Positions 53,334-62,180 are shown, counted from the first letter of the stretch. The stretch: 64,000 nucleotides of DNA from Alphaproteobacteria bacterium (GCA_016699735.1 CP065008.1:1426001-1490000); one strand, 5' to 3'. Numbers and translations: made by a program. Notes: generated from the sequence alone by a model not told the origin.

Positions 53334-56084
53334 ATGAGCAGCGAGAACAAGACCCCTCCGGAATTTGATATTCCGAAAGTCTCCCTCGAAGACGAAATGA
53401 AGCAATCCTATCTCGATTACGCCATGAGCGTGATCGTGAGCCGGGCGCTTCCCGATGTGCGCGACGGACTGAAACCCGTACACCGCCGGATTCTTTACGC
53501 GATGCGTGTCGGGGGTTACTCCTCTGATAAACCTTTTAAAAAGTCTGCCCGCGTCGTCGGGGATGTCATGGGTAAATTTCACCCGCACGGCGATCAGGCG
53601 ATTTACGATTCCCTTGTCCGCATGGCGCAACCCTGGTCCATGCGCCTGCCTTTGGTCGATGGACAGGGGAACTTCGGCTCTTTGGACGGCGATCCTCCCG
53701 CGGCTATGCGCTATACCGAGTCCCGCCTTGAAAAGGCGGCGGAAACGATGCTCGACGATATCGATAAGGAAACGGTTGATTTTCGTCCCAATTATGACGA
53801 TACGGAATCCGAACCGTCCGTGCTTCCCTCGCGCATTCCCAACCTTCTGGTCAACGGAGCCGGGGGTATCGCGGTCGGGATGGCCACGAACATTCCCCCG
53901 CATAATCTGAATGAAGTCATCGATGCGTGCTGCGCGTTTGTCGAAAATCCGGCCCTGACCTCAGAAGAGCTGAATGCCATTATCCCCGGTCCGGATTTCC
54001 CGACAGGCGCGTTTATTATTGGCCGCAATGGCATCCGCTCGGCGTACCAGACTGGCAACGGCTCAGTCGTCATGCGCTCGAAAACCTCCATTGAGGAGAT
54101 CGGCAAGCGCGAGGCGATCATCATCCGTGAAATCCCCTATCAGGTGAATAAAGGAAAACTTCTGGAGCGTCTCGGCGAAGTCGGGCGCGAGAAAATCGTC
54201 GAGGATATCCACGAAATCCGCGATGAATCCGACCGCGACGGGGTGCGCGTTGTCATCGAACTGAAAAACGGCGCGAATTCGGATGTGGTCCTGAACCAGC
54301 TGATGAAGCACACGCAGATGCAGACCAATTTCTCCTGCAACATGGTCGCGCTGCATAACGGCAAACCGCAGACCATGCTTCTGCGCGACATGATCAAGGC
54401 GTTTGTGAATTTCCGCGAGGAGGTCATCACCCGCCGCACGGTCTATGAACTCGGCAAGGCCCGCGAACGGGCTCATAAATTGGCCGGTCTGGCTGTGGCC
54501 GTTGCCAATATCGATGAAGTGATAGCGATTATCCGTAACGCACCCAATCCAGCAGAGGCAAAAGAGGGGCTGCTGTCGCGGGACTGGCCCGCCGCCGATG
54601 TCGCGCCGCTGATCGCGCTGATCGACGATCCTGAGTACCCGGTCTCGGATCAAGGCACGTACCGTATGTCCGAAATTCAGGCCAAGGAAATTCTGGATCT
54701 CCGCCTCCACCGTCTGACGGGTCTGGAGCGGGACAAGATCGGTGATGATTTGAAGAAGATCACGGACGAGATCTCAGAATTTTTAGCCATCCTCGCCAGC
54801 CGCGAACGCCTGCTCGAACTGCTGGTGAATGAACTCAAGGAAATCAAGGAAAAGTACGGAACACCGCGCCGCACCGAAATTCTGGACGCTGAATTCGAAG
54901 TCGATATCGAATCCCTGATCCAGCGCGAGGATATGGTGGTGACGGTGACGGGCGGCGGCTACGCCAAGCGTGTTCCGCTCGACACCTACCGCGCCCAGCG
55001 CCGCGGCGGCAAGGGCCGCACGGGCATGAGCATGAAGGACGAGGATTTCGTCTCCGATCTGTTCGTGGCCAGCACCCACACGCCGATGCTGTTCTTTACT
55101 TCAAGGGGAATCGTTCACCGCCTGAAAGTCTATCAAATTCCGCTGGCGACCCCGCAATCCCGCGGGAAGGCGCTGATCAACCTTCTTCCGCTGGAAAAAG
55201 ACGAGAACGTCAGCGTTTATCTGCGGATGCCCGAGAATGAGGAGGTCTGGGACGAACTCGATATTATGTTCGCCACCTCCCACGGAACCGTCCGGCGCAA
55301 CAAGCTCTCGGATTTCCGCAATATCCGCGCCAACGGCCTGATCGCTATGAAGCTGGGCGATGGGGAAAGGCTTGTCTCCGTCAAAATCTGCAAGGAAGAC
55401 GAAGACGTTATGCTGGCCACCCGCAACGGCAAGGCCATCCGCTTTCCGGTTTCCGACATTCGCGTTTTTTCCGGCCGCACATCCACGGGCGTTCGCGGTA
55501 TCAAGCTGAAGGACAAGGACGACGAGGTGATCTCCATGTCGATCCTCAAGCATATCGATCTCACCCCCGAGGAACGCAGTGCCTACATGAAGGCCGCCAA
55601 CCGGATCATCGCGCCTGAAGAAGGCGCCGCGCTTCCCGCCGATGAGGAGGCTGAGGAGATTTCCGGGAACGGAGTCAACCTGACGGACGAGCGTTACCGC
55701 GAATTGCTGGCCAGCGAGCAACTGGTGCTGACCGTTACAAGCAAGGGCTTCGGAAAGCGCACGTCGGCTTACGAATACCGTGTTTCGGGGCGGGGCGGGC
55801 AGGGGGTTACCAATATGGCCCTGACCGAAAAGAACGGCGGCGAGGTGGTCGCCACCTTCCCGGTCACGGATTCGCATCAAATAATGCTGGTCACCGACAA
55901 GGGGCAGTTGATCCGCACCAAGGTGCAGAATATCCGCATCACGGGCCGCAGCGCGCAGGGCGTGACGATCTTCAAGGTCGGCGAGGGCGAAAGCGTGGTT
56001 TCGGTCGCCTGGCTGATTCAGGAAGATGAGGAGAACGGGAATAACGGGAGTGATGAGAGTGAGCCAGAAGAATCAGGTGATTGA
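53334..56084 (+). CDS. gyrA: DNA gyrase subunit A
   Basis: 916 residues. Catalytic Tyr127 in AAMRYTESRL, the QRDR HPHGDQAIYD at 83-92, and the GyrA box QRRGGKG. The acidic C-terminus ends SDESEPEESGD. Introduces negative supercoils with GyrB. Ser83 of E. coli corresponds to Gln88 here. The next gene overlaps its 3' end. Confidence 0.98.
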   Translation: MSSENKTPPEFDIPKVSLEDEMKQSYLDYAMSVIVSRALPDVRDGLKPVHRRILYAMRVGGYSSDKPFKKSARVVGDVMGKFHPHGDQAIYDSLVRMAQPWSMRLPLVDGQGNFGSLDGDPPAAMRYTESRLEKAAETMLDDIDKETVDFRPNYDDTESEPSVLPSRIPNLLVNGAGGIAVGMATNIPPHNLNEVIDACCAFVENPALTSEELNAIIPGPDFPTGAFIIGRNGIRSAYQTGNGSVVMRSKTSIEEIGKREAIIIREIPYQVNKGKLLERLGEVGREKIVEDIHEIRDESDRDGVRVVIELKNGANSDVVLNQLMKHTQMQTNFSCNMVALHNGKPQTMLLRDMIKAFVNFREEVITRRTVYELGKARERAHKLAGLAVAVANIDEVIAIIRNAPNPAEAKEGLLSRDWPAADVAPLIALIDDPEYPVSDQGTYRMSEIQAKEILDLRLHRLTGLERDKIGDDLKKITDEISEFLAILASRERLLELLVNELKEIKEKYGTPRRTEILDAEFEVDIESLIQREDMVVTVTGGGYAKRVPLDTYRAQRRGGKGRTGMSMKDEDFVSDLFVASTHTPMLFFTSRGIVHRLKVYQIPLATPQSRGKALINLLPLEKDENVSVYLRMPENEEVWDELDIMFATSHGTVRRNKLSDFRNIRANGLIAMKLGDGERLVSVKICKEDEDVMLATRNGKAIRFPVSDIRVFSGRTSTGVRGIKLKDKDDEVISMSILKHIDLTPEERSAYMKAANRIIAPEEGAALPADEEAEEISGNGVNLTDERYRELLASEQLVLTVTSKGFGKRTSAYEYRVSGRGGQGVTNMALTEKNGGEVVATFPVTDSHQIMLVTDKGQLIRTKVQNIRITGRSAQGVTIFKVGEGESVVSVAWLIQEDEENGNNGSDESEPEESGD

Positions 56085-56589
56085 TAATCACTGGTACCAG
56101 AAAGTTGACGATGTCGCCGATACGGAGGCGGCGGAGGTCCGCAAGTCCCCCATCGCAGGAACAGGTGTGTTCGCCAAGAGAAACATTCGAAAGGGCGAAG
56201 TTGTTCTCCCGGTGACAGGGAAAAAGCTTCATGAATCGGAAATATCGGACGTTGATCGCTGCCAGTCCCTGCTCCAGATCGAGGAGGATGTGTATCTGAT
56301 GGCGACGGGTACGATTGACGATTTCCTCAATCACAGCTGCGACCCGAACCTTGGGTTCACTCCTGACGGCCAGTCCTTTTTCGCCCTACGCGATATTGCC
56401 AAGGAGGAGGAATTGAGCTGGGATTACAGCAGCAGCGACAACGACCCGGAATGGGCCATGAAGTGTCTCTGTGGTTCGCCCCGATGCCGCGGAACCGTGG
56501 CCGGATTCCCGGCTCTGGATCAAGAGACGCGTCGGCGCCTTCTGCCCATCGCCCAACCGTATCTCCGCAGGCTGTACGGCAGTCAATGA
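56053..56589 (+). CDS. SET-domain protein-lysine methyltransferase
   Basis: 178 residues from ATG 56053 (32 nt inside gyrA), chosen for the CGGGAGTG region before it. The full SET domain is present: RKSPIAGTGVFAKRNIRKGE, then DDFLNHSCDPNLGF (NHSC motif), ALRDIAKEEELSWDYSS (catalytic Tyr), and post-SET cysteines CLCGSPRCRG. Bacterial SET proteins are scattered and mostly of unknown targets. Start overlaps coaD at ATGA. Confidence 0.82.
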   Translation: MRVSQKNQVIDNHWYQKVDDVADTEAAEVRKSPIAGTGVFAKRNIRKGEVVLPVTGKKLHESEISDVDRCQSLLQIEEDVYLMATGTIDDFLNHSCDPNLGFTPDGQSFFALRDIAKEEELSWDYSSSDNDPEWAMKCLCGSPRCRGTVAGFPALDQETRRRLLPIAQPYLRRLYGSQ

Positions 56590-57113
56590 GCAAAACCAAG
56601 ACAAAATCGCTGGTGGGCATCTATCCCGGCTCGTTCGATCCGGTCACAAAGGGGCACCTCCATCTCATCCGCCGGGCCAGCCGGATTGTAGACAGGCTGA
56701 TCGTTGCAGTAGCCCAAAGTCAGCGCAAGGGGCCGCTGTTTACGCTGGAAGAGCGAATGGAGATGCTGCGTAAGGATATTGAGAATATGCCCAAAAAAGG
56801 CTGTGAGATCGAGGTTCGGGCGTTTGACAGCCTTCTCGTTGAGTGTGCCCGGGAGGTCGGGGCTTCCTGTATTTTCCGTGGTTTGCGGGCCGTTTCGGAT
56901 TTTGAGTACGAATTTCAGATGACCGGCATGAACGCCAAGCTGGACCCCGGAATCGAGACGGTTTTCCTCATGGCTGCGGATAAGTGGCAGTTCGTCTCCG
57001 CCTCGTTTGTCAAGGAAATCTGCAGCCTGGGCGGAAGTGTGGAGGAGTTCGTGACCCCGCAGGTGGCTGAAAAACTGAAGAAAAAATACAAAAAGCGGGG
57101 GAACAAAGCTTGA
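56586..57113 (+). CDS. coaD: phosphopantetheine adenylyltransferase
   Basis: 175 residues from ATG 56586 (overlaps SET stop). GIYPGSFDPVTKGHLHLI is the nucleotidyltransferase motif (H-x-G-H type), later VSASFVKEICSLGGSVEEFV. Makes dephospho-CoA. gyrA-coaD linkage is common in alphaproteobacteria; the SET gene is wedged between. Confidence 0.96.
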   Translation: MSKTKTKSLVGIYPGSFDPVTKGHLHLIRRASRIVDRLIVAVAQSQRKGPLFTLEERMEMLRKDIENMPKKGCEIEVRAFDSLLVECAREVGASCIFRGLRAVSDFEYEFQMTGMNAKLDPGIETVFLMAADKWQFVSASFVKEICSLGGSVEEFVTPQVAEKLKKKYKKRGNKA

Positions 57114-57138
57114 CGCAGGGGGGTGAAATCCATATTGT
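57110..57138 (+). promoter_or_regulatory. promoter of tRNA-Lys
   Basis: TTGACG and TATTGT with 17 nt between; the -35 overlaps the coaD stop. Confidence 0.6.
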
Positions 57139-57177
57139 TCCCCAATTCCAAGGCATGGGTTTATCCCTTTCGCAGAT

Positions 57178-57253
57178 GATCGCGTAGCTCAGCCGGTAGA
57201 GCAACTGACTTTTAATCAGTAGGTCCCGGGTTCGAATCCCGGCGCGATCACCA
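57178..57253 (+). tRNA. tRNA-Lys (anticodon TTT)
   Basis: Acceptor GATCGCG/CGCGATC, D-arm GTAGCTCAGCCGGTAGAGC, anticodon loop CTTTTAA (anticodon TTT), T-arm GGGTTCGAATCCC, encoded CCA. 76 nt. Confidence 0.97.
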
Positions 57254-57397
57254 AATTTATCAATGGCTTGCTTTGATCTGTGCATGGTCGTTCGATAAGA
57301 TAGATACCACCCAGATACTCCAGCTTCAAAAAGCACTGCACTTTTGAGATCGGCATTGTGCCGTTTTCATAGCAAAACTTTTTGAAAGGACTGCACC

Positions 57398-57751
57398 ATG
57401 AATATATTTTTACAGAATACTCAGGCATCGTTAACGCAATCGGAGAACACTCCTTCGCTACCTGCTGGCACCTTTGACGATCTGCCTCAGGATATCGAAC
57501 AACTGATCGCGCTGCTGTTCGAAGCAGAACAGATATCGGTTGAGGCCAGAGATGCAGCCGACAAGGTCTTTTTCCAGCTTTCGGGGAATTTCAGGAGGAG
57601 GGCTGGAGAGACTGGCGGCATCCCTGAAGGCGCTACGGCTGAGGAAATTGCCCTCTGGAAAGAACATGAACGTCTTGAAGCTGTCTGTGTGGCTCCGGGG
57701 GAAAGGGTGCGGCGGATTGATCTGGATATTCAGCGCTTGGCGGGGCAGTGA
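57398..57751 (+). CDS. hypothetical protein, unknown
   Basis: 117 residues. N-terminal MNIFLQNTQASLTQSEN, then helical acidic stretches (LPQDIEQLIALLFEAEQISV, ATAEEIALWKEHERLEAV). AAAGGACTGCACC Shine-Dalgarno. No signal peptide. Not recognised. Lies between tRNA-Lys and the minus-strand RTX gene. Confidence 0.55.
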   Translation: MNIFLQNTQASLTQSENTPSLPAGTFDDLPQDIEQLIALLFEAEQISVEARDAADKVFFQLSGNFRRRAGETGGIPEGATAEEIALWKEHERLEAVCVAPGERVRRIDLDIQRLAGQ

Positions 57752-57844
57752 AGCATTATGCCTGATCGCAGCGGCGCTGCACTTGCCCTTGCGCTGGCAG
57801 CCCTGTACGGATCGTCATGGGGCTGCTGGCAGGGTTTTATCAAG

Positions 57845-57878
57845 ATACAAAAAGCCCTCCCGTCCGGAAACGGGAGGG
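57845..57878 (-). terminator. terminator of the HHD-repeat RTX gene
   Basis: CCCTCCCGT/ACGGGAGGG stem; on the minus strand it runs into GCTTTTTGTAT. Confidence 0.88.
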
Positions 57879-57899
57879 AATGGAGGAATATTTAAAGGA

Positions 57900-59549
57900 T
57901 TACGTCGATGGTGCAGAAAACTCGACCAGATCAAGTGTCTCGCCGGTTCTCAGGTTCACCTGCTTGATAAAGCCGATGCCCGCTGCATAGTACTTATGCT
58001 CGCGCACGAATGGCTCCAGGGGCGTGAATTCAAGGGTTTTCACGACATTAGAGAAACTTCCGTAAGGCACGGTAATACTGTCGTTGATCTGCAGAAGCGT
58101 TGCGGTGTCCTCAGCCTCTCCGACATAAAGTTCCTGCTTGTAGGTTTCATTGATATGGGCCGACGGGTCTGCGAACATCACGATCCCCGGTAACGCGCCA
58201 TCAACGCCCCACTCAAATGAACCGCCCGTGCTGGCAGGCAATCCGTCCTCGTAAGCCGTGGTGAATTCGCCCAGATACCAGACGTTTCCATCTGTATCCT
58301 GAGCATACCAGTCATAGGTATCTTCCCTGATCTCACCGTTCACGTAAACGGTGTCGCGGACAACCGTGGCCTCGACGCCGTTGATCATCCGGGTTTCTTC
58401 AAGGACTTCGACGACCTGACGCTCCAGCCCTTCATCAGTCAGGCCTTCATAGGCCCATTTCATGCCGGGAATAAACGGCATATAAGGATTATCGATGGCC
58501 GCGCCTTCGAAATCTTCAGCGCCGATATCCGGGTTATGGCGGGGGTCGATGATGAAATCACTGGCATCGAGATCGTCCAGTGACGTTTTTTCCAGAACGG
58601 CGAGTTCTTCATCGTCAAAGGATACGACAACATGACGCCCCTCTTGCTCGAAAGTCAGGTCTTCAAAGGAATTCAAGCCTTCGATGTTGCGTATTTGCAG
58701 CTTGTCAGTGCCATCGTTGAAGTCTTTTATGGTATTGACGCCAACAGGCAGTTCTCCGTCAGCCAGCTCGAACAGGTCTGCGCCATGCCCGCCATAAGCG
58801 ACGTTATTTCCGCCGTAAAACTCGATGTAGTCATCGCCGCTGTTACCATAGAGAACGTCATGGTGGCCACCGCGCACGATATCATTGCCCTGTCCGCCTT
58901 TCAGGACGTTATAGCCATTGCCGTCCGCTGTGCTGAGCGTGTCATCGCCTGTTCCGCCATTGAGCATGTCATGATGGTTTCCATCAATCTCGTCATCACC
59001 GGAGTTACCATCAAGGACGTTGTAGCCGTTGCCCTCGGCTGTGCTCAGAAGATCGTCTCCCTTGCCGCCCGAGAGGACATCGTGATGATTGCCTTCCAGC
59101 TCGTCATCGCCTTCTCCGCCCTTAAGGGTATTAAAGCCGTTGCCCTCATTGGTGGACAATTCGTCGTCTCCTGTGCCGCCAATCAAAGTGTCATGATGGT
59201 TGCCTTCCAGCTCGTCATCACCGGAGCCGCCATTCAGGGTATTATAGCCGTCCCCTTCAAGCGTATCGAGAATGTCATCGCCGCCAAATCCGCGCAGCGT
59301 GTCATGATGATTGCCCTCCAGTTCGTCATCGCCTCTTGTGCCGCGTATCTCGCGTCCGCCCTCGTCGTCGTCTGCCAAGTTGTTGGCAAAGAGAACATCC
59401 TGAATATCGATCGTGCCGGCAACATTTTCCGCCGCCTCCGCCTTAAAGGCAGAGCCCTGCGGTAAATTTGACAGTTCGGGATATGCGCCTGCGGTGGTGC
59501 CGGAGGGCTCGGGAAAGTTATGGTGGGGGTTTTCGTTGAAATCTAACAT
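57900..59549 (-). CDS. RTX-like secreted protein with 37-residue HHD repeats and a beta-rich C-terminal domain
   Basis: 549 residues, no signal peptide. Residues ~68-265 hold five 37-residue units of the form GGxGDDELEGNHHDxL-x-GGxGDDxLSTxEGNGYN; His-His-Asp occurs at 81, 118, 155, 192 and 229, spacing exactly 37. RTX loops bind Ca2+; the HHD triads could bind another metal. Residues ~354-545 are a separate domain starting NPYMPFIPGMKWAYEG, with VVRDTVYVNGE, YDWYAQDTDGNVWYLGE and EHKYYAAGIGFI, a widespread extracellular domain of unknown function. Export probably by type I secretion; the usual C-terminal target is not obvious because the end is this domain. Promoter region carries PmrA-like boxes. 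Confidence 0.85.
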   Translation of the reverse strand: MLDFNENPHHNFPEPSGTTAGAYPELSNLPQGSAFKAEAAENVAGTIDIQDVLFANNLADDDEGGREIRGTRGDDELEGNHHDTLRGFGGDDILDTLEGDGYNTLNGGSGDDELEGNHHDTLIGGTGDDELSTNEGNGFNTLKGGEGDDELEGNHHDVLSGGKGDDLLSTAEGNGYNVLDGNSGDDEIDGNHHDMLNGGTGDDTLSTADGNGYNVLKGGQGNDIVRGGHHDVLYGNSGDDYIEFYGGNNVAYGGHGADLFELADGELPVGVNTIKDFNDGTDKLQIRNIEGLNSFEDLTFEQEGRHVVVSFDDEELAVLEKTSLDDLDASDFIIDPRHNPDIGAEDFEGAAIDNPYMPFIPGMKWAYEGLTDEGLERQVVEVLEETRMINGVEATVVRDTVYVNGEIREDTYDWYAQDTDGNVWYLGEFTTAYEDGLPASTGGSFEWGVDGALPGIVMFADPSAHINETYKQELYVGEAEDTATLLQINDSITVPYGSFSNVVKTLEFTPLEPFVREHKYYAAGIGFIKQVNLRTGETLDLVEFSAPST

Positions 59550-59621
59550 GATAATCTCCTCAATTATGAATAAACTACGGAAAACGCCTTCCGTCTTTGA
59601 AGAGGGAAATAAAAAATGAAA

Positions 59622-59638
59622 CTTAGACGAGCCTTAAT
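59622..59638. promoter_or_regulatory. weak PmrA-like box
   Basis: CTTAGA-CGAGC-CTTAAT, two imperfect half-sites with 5 nt between, 73 nt upstream of the RTX start. Confidence 0.4.
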
Positions 59639-59653
59639 GGAAAAAGATTTTTA

Positions 59654-59670
59654 CTTAAGTTTGCCTTAAG
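59654..59670. promoter_or_regulatory. PmrA-like box upstream of the HHD-repeat gene
   Basis: CTTAAG-TTTGC-CTTAAG: two perfect half-sites, 5-nt spacer, 105 nt upstream of the RTX start and directly after the kinase stop. It matches the YTTAAK-N5-YTTAAK layout known for PmrA. Confidence 0.7.
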
Positions 59671-61002
59671 TCAGTCAGCGCAGGCGGGGAAGCTCACTGT
59701 AAAGCGTGTGCCTTTATCACCGCCGTTCGTGGTCACAGAAATTTCAGCGCCATGTCTTAGTGCGATAGCCTTGACGATTGAAAGTCCCAGCCCTGATCCG
59801 GTCGTCTTCGTGCCGAGTACGCGGTAAAATCGGTCAAAAATTCTCTCCCTGTGCTCTTCTGCTATCCCCGGGCCATTATCGCCAATGCTCAGGATGACGA
59901 GCGGGCCATTGCACACGACGCCTATATCAACCGCTCCGCCCTCTTGCGTATAGATGATTGCGTTGTTCAGAAGATTGCCGACAAGAATTCCAAGACTCTG
60001 TTCTTCACCTAAAATATAGGCATTCTGATCGCCTGTGAGAAAGGTCAGCCTGATATTCTTTTCCTTTGCGAATACTATATATTCCCCTCGGACAGTGCTG
60101 ATGATCCTGTTCAGGTCGATTTTCTCTTGCGGAACCTCTCCAGCTTCCGGTTCCTGACGGGCCAGCAGCAGAAGATTTTTGACCATATGGATGCTTCTCT
60201 TTACACCGGCCTTCAGCCGCTCAAGGCTCTCCAGGCGCTCCGATTCATCCTGAGAACGCTCCAGATTGTCGATCTGAATTTGTACGGCCGCCAGAGGTGT
60301 GCGGAGTTCGTGTGCCGCATCGGCTGTAAATTGCCTCTGGGCCTTAAGGGCTTCATCGAGCCTGACAAGAAGCAGGTTTAAAGATTCAACTACCGTTCGG
60401 ATTTCCCTGGGGACTTTTTCCAGCGCGAGCGGCGTAAGATTTTGGGAGTGTTTCTTTTCTATTTCTTCAGAGACGGTCCTCAGAGGCTTCAGCCCGCGTG
60501 TGATGGCAAAGAAGGAAAGGATCAGGACGAAGGGAAGCTGGGTAAGAACCGGCTGCAGGAAAGTCCAGACAATCTCAAGAATATCTTCGTCCCGTTCCTC
60601 CATCTCTCCGACAATCTGGACTGTGCGCCCACTCTTGGCCTTATTGATGTAATAGCGCCAGCGCTCGTCATCGTAATCAGTATAGCCGAAGCCCTTATTG
60701 TTAATCATCGGGATTTCAAGGTTTTTATGGGAGGTATAGAGAAGCTTTCCATCTTCTGACCAGACCTGAATAAGGAAGTCCCCGTCCTCCCCCAAATCGT
60801 GCTGCTCATGAAGAATTTTGTCGGCCTGACGCGGCTGCGCCTCCTCCTGCGCGGCGACAGCATACCCGACCTGAAGCATACTTTCATCGAGCATGTCATT
60901 GAGTTCTTCTTCCGAAATTCGAAAAATCAAGGTCGCAAGAACAGACGTTCCAAGACACAGGACCAGAGAAATCCAAAAAAGGAGTTTGAGGCGTAAGGAC
61001 AT
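59671..61002 (-). CDS. sensor histidine kinase (PmrB/QseC-like)
   Basis: 443 residues from ATG 61002, overlapping the regulator stop (TAATG) with GGGGAG 8 nt upstream. Helix near 6-28, periplasmic domain ~29-146, helix ~147-168, dimerisation/phospho site AAHELRTPLAAV with His231, then N box NLLNNAIIYT, G1 SIGDNGPGI and G2 GSGLGLSIVK. The periplasmic part is rich in acidic residues, with one ExxE (EERDE), the iron-sensing motif type of PmrB; relevance is a guess. Phosphorylates the upstream-encoded regulator. Confidence 0.92.
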   Translation of the reverse strand: MSLRLKLLFWISLVLCLGTSVLATLIFRISEEELNDMLDESMLQVGYAVAAQEEAQPRQADKILHEQHDLGEDGDFLIQVWSEDGKLLYTSHKNLEIPMINNKGFGYTDYDDERWRYYINKAKSGRTVQIVGEMEERDEDILEIVWTFLQPVLTQLPFVLILSFFAITRGLKPLRTVSEEIEKKHSQNLTPLALEKVPREIRTVVESLNLLLVRLDEALKAQRQFTADAAHELRTPLAAVQIQIDNLERSQDESERLESLERLKAGVKRSIHMVKNLLLLARQEPEAGEVPQEKIDLNRIISTVRGEYIVFAKEKNIRLTFLTGDQNAYILGEEQSLGILVGNLLNNAIIYTQEGGAVDIGVVCNGPLVILSIGDNGPGIAEEHRERIFDRFYRVLGTKTTGSGLGLSIVKAIALRHGAEISVTTNGGDKGTRFTVSFPACAD

Positions 61003-61664
61003 TACAAACACTCCCCAATCGAATAGCCCACGCCTCTTGTGTTTTTTATGATGCCTTTCCCGAGTTTTTTGCGGATCTGGTGGATATGGACTTCCACAGA
61101 ATTACTTTCGACTTCTTCGTTCCAGCCATAGAGTTTCTCTTCCAGCTGCGCCCGGGAGAAAATTGAGCCGGGATTTTCCATTAATATCCTCATCAACGAA
61201 AACTCCCGCCCTGAAAGAACATACCTTTTATCCTTGTATACCGCCTCATGCGTCGCAGGATTGAGTGTCAAAGCCCCTAGAGAGATTTCAGGAGAGCGCT
61301 GATTTTCGCGGCGGCGCAAAAGCAACCTGATCCTTGCCTCCAGTTCCTCCAGCGCAAAGGGCTTGAGCATATATTCGTCAGCGCCGCAATCAAGCCCCTT
61401 CACACGATCGGAAACCGCATCGCGTGCTGTCAGAATAAGCACCGGGATATCATTTTGGCTTTTGCGGAGTTCCTGTAGGATCGTAAAACCGTTTTTATTT
61501 GGCAACCCTAGATCGAGGATAACAAGACAATAAGTCTTGTCCTTCACGCAATGCTCGACGTCAAATCCGTCCTGCACCCAGTCAACGCTGTACCCTGACC
61601 GACGAAGAGCCTTCTGGAGGCTCTCGCCGATCATGATATCGTCTTCAACCAGCAGGAGCTTCAT
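61002..61664 (-). CDS. OmpR-family response regulator (PmrA/QseB-like)
   Basis: 220 residues. Receiver with acidic pocket LLLVEDD, phospho-acceptor Asp51 (LVILDLGLPNKNGF), Thr in LILTARD and Lys in MLKPFALEEL; then an OmpR winged helix ending SNSVEVHIHQIRKKLG and IKNTRGVGYSIGE. Proposed ligand is the CTTAAG-N5-CTTAAG repeat found around this locus. Follows PepSY by 17 nt and overlaps the kinase. Confidence 0.95.
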   Translation of the reverse strand: MKLLLVEDDIMIGESLQKALRRSGYSVDWVQDGFDVEHCVKDKTYCLVILDLGLPNKNGFTILQELRKSQNDIPVLILTARDAVSDRVKGLDCGADEYMLKPFALEELEARIRLLLRRRENQRSPEISLGALTLNPATHEAVYKDKRYVLSGREFSLMRILMENPGSIFSRAQLEEKLYGWNEEVESNSVEVHIHQIRKKLGKGIIKNTRGVGYSIGECL

Positions 61665-61681
61665 CTTTGACTCTGCGACGC

Positions 61682-61969
61682 TTAGTCATCGGTGTCGGCT
61701 TGCTCAACTTCTATAATGGAGCCGCTGTTGCCGTCCAGTTCCACTTCAAGCATTTCCCCGGCATTGGTTTTTATGTTGAACTCATAGACGGGGATTCCAG
61801 CTTCTGTTTCCAGCTTGCTGGCTAGAATCTCAGCCTCCGGGTAGCTTTCAAGAAGTTTGTCTTTAACTTGTTGCTCAGTCAACGACGGAATGGCTTCGTC
61901 TGCAAAGCTTTGGGCACCACATAAAGCAATCCCAGTGGCTATCAATCCTAAAAAGATAAATTTTTTCAT
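61682..61969 (-). CDS. PepSY-domain periplasmic protein
   Basis: 95 residues, signal peptide (ends QSFA-DEA). PepSY fold: LTEQQVKDKLLESYPEAEIL, then IPVYEFNIKTNAGEMLEVEL. Strongly acidic C-terminus (VEQADTDD). PepSY proteins next to two-component systems often modulate the sensor. First gene of PepSY-regulator-kinase; a PmrA-like box lies 54 nt upstream of its start. Confidence 0.87.
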   Translation of the reverse strand: MKKFIFLGLIATGIALCGAQSFADEAIPSLTEQQVKDKLLESYPEAEILASKLETEAGIPVYEFNIKTNAGEMLEVELDGNSGSIIEVEQADTDD

Positions 61970-62022
61970 AGGGGTCTCCCGAGTTTTACTATTCAGATAC
62001 TAACGTATTCTCACCCCTCAAG

Positions 62023-62039
62023 CTTATTTAAAACTTAAG
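62023..62039. promoter_or_regulatory. PmrA-like box between PepSY and the outer-membrane barrel
   Basis: CTTATT-TAAAA-CTTAAG, 5-nt spacing. 54 nt upstream of PepSY and 142 nt upstream of the divergent barrel gene. Confidence 0.6.
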
Positions 62040-62065
62040 GCGATCAAGGTTTTTCCTGCACTTTC

Positions 62066-62082
62066 CTTTACCAATTCTTAAC
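62066..62082. promoter_or_regulatory. weak PmrA-like box
   Basis: CTTTAC-CAATT-CTTAAC, 5-nt spacing, degenerate; 98 nt upstream of the barrel gene. Confidence 0.35.
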
Positions 62083-62131
62083 AAAATCATGGGAAAAGTG
62101 ACCTGAACATTCCTGGTTTTATGCAACTCAC

Positions 62132-62159
62132 TTGAAATATTTGATATCTTTTTTATGAG
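62132..62159 (+). promoter_or_regulatory. candidate promoter of the barrel gene
   Basis: TTGAAA and TATGAG separated by 16 nt. Confidence 0.4.
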
Positions 62160-62180
62160 TTATTTTATCTGTTACCTCCC

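Noticed and set aside
57178..57400. tRNA-Lys 3' end as an integration site for a genomic island
   Set aside because: No integrase and no visible repeat of the tRNA 3' end in the window.
57758..57895. 45-codon plus-strand ORF (MPDRSGAALALALAALYG...)
   Set aside because: Weak Shine-Dalgarno and it spans the minus-strand terminator of the RTX gene; possible but unsupported.
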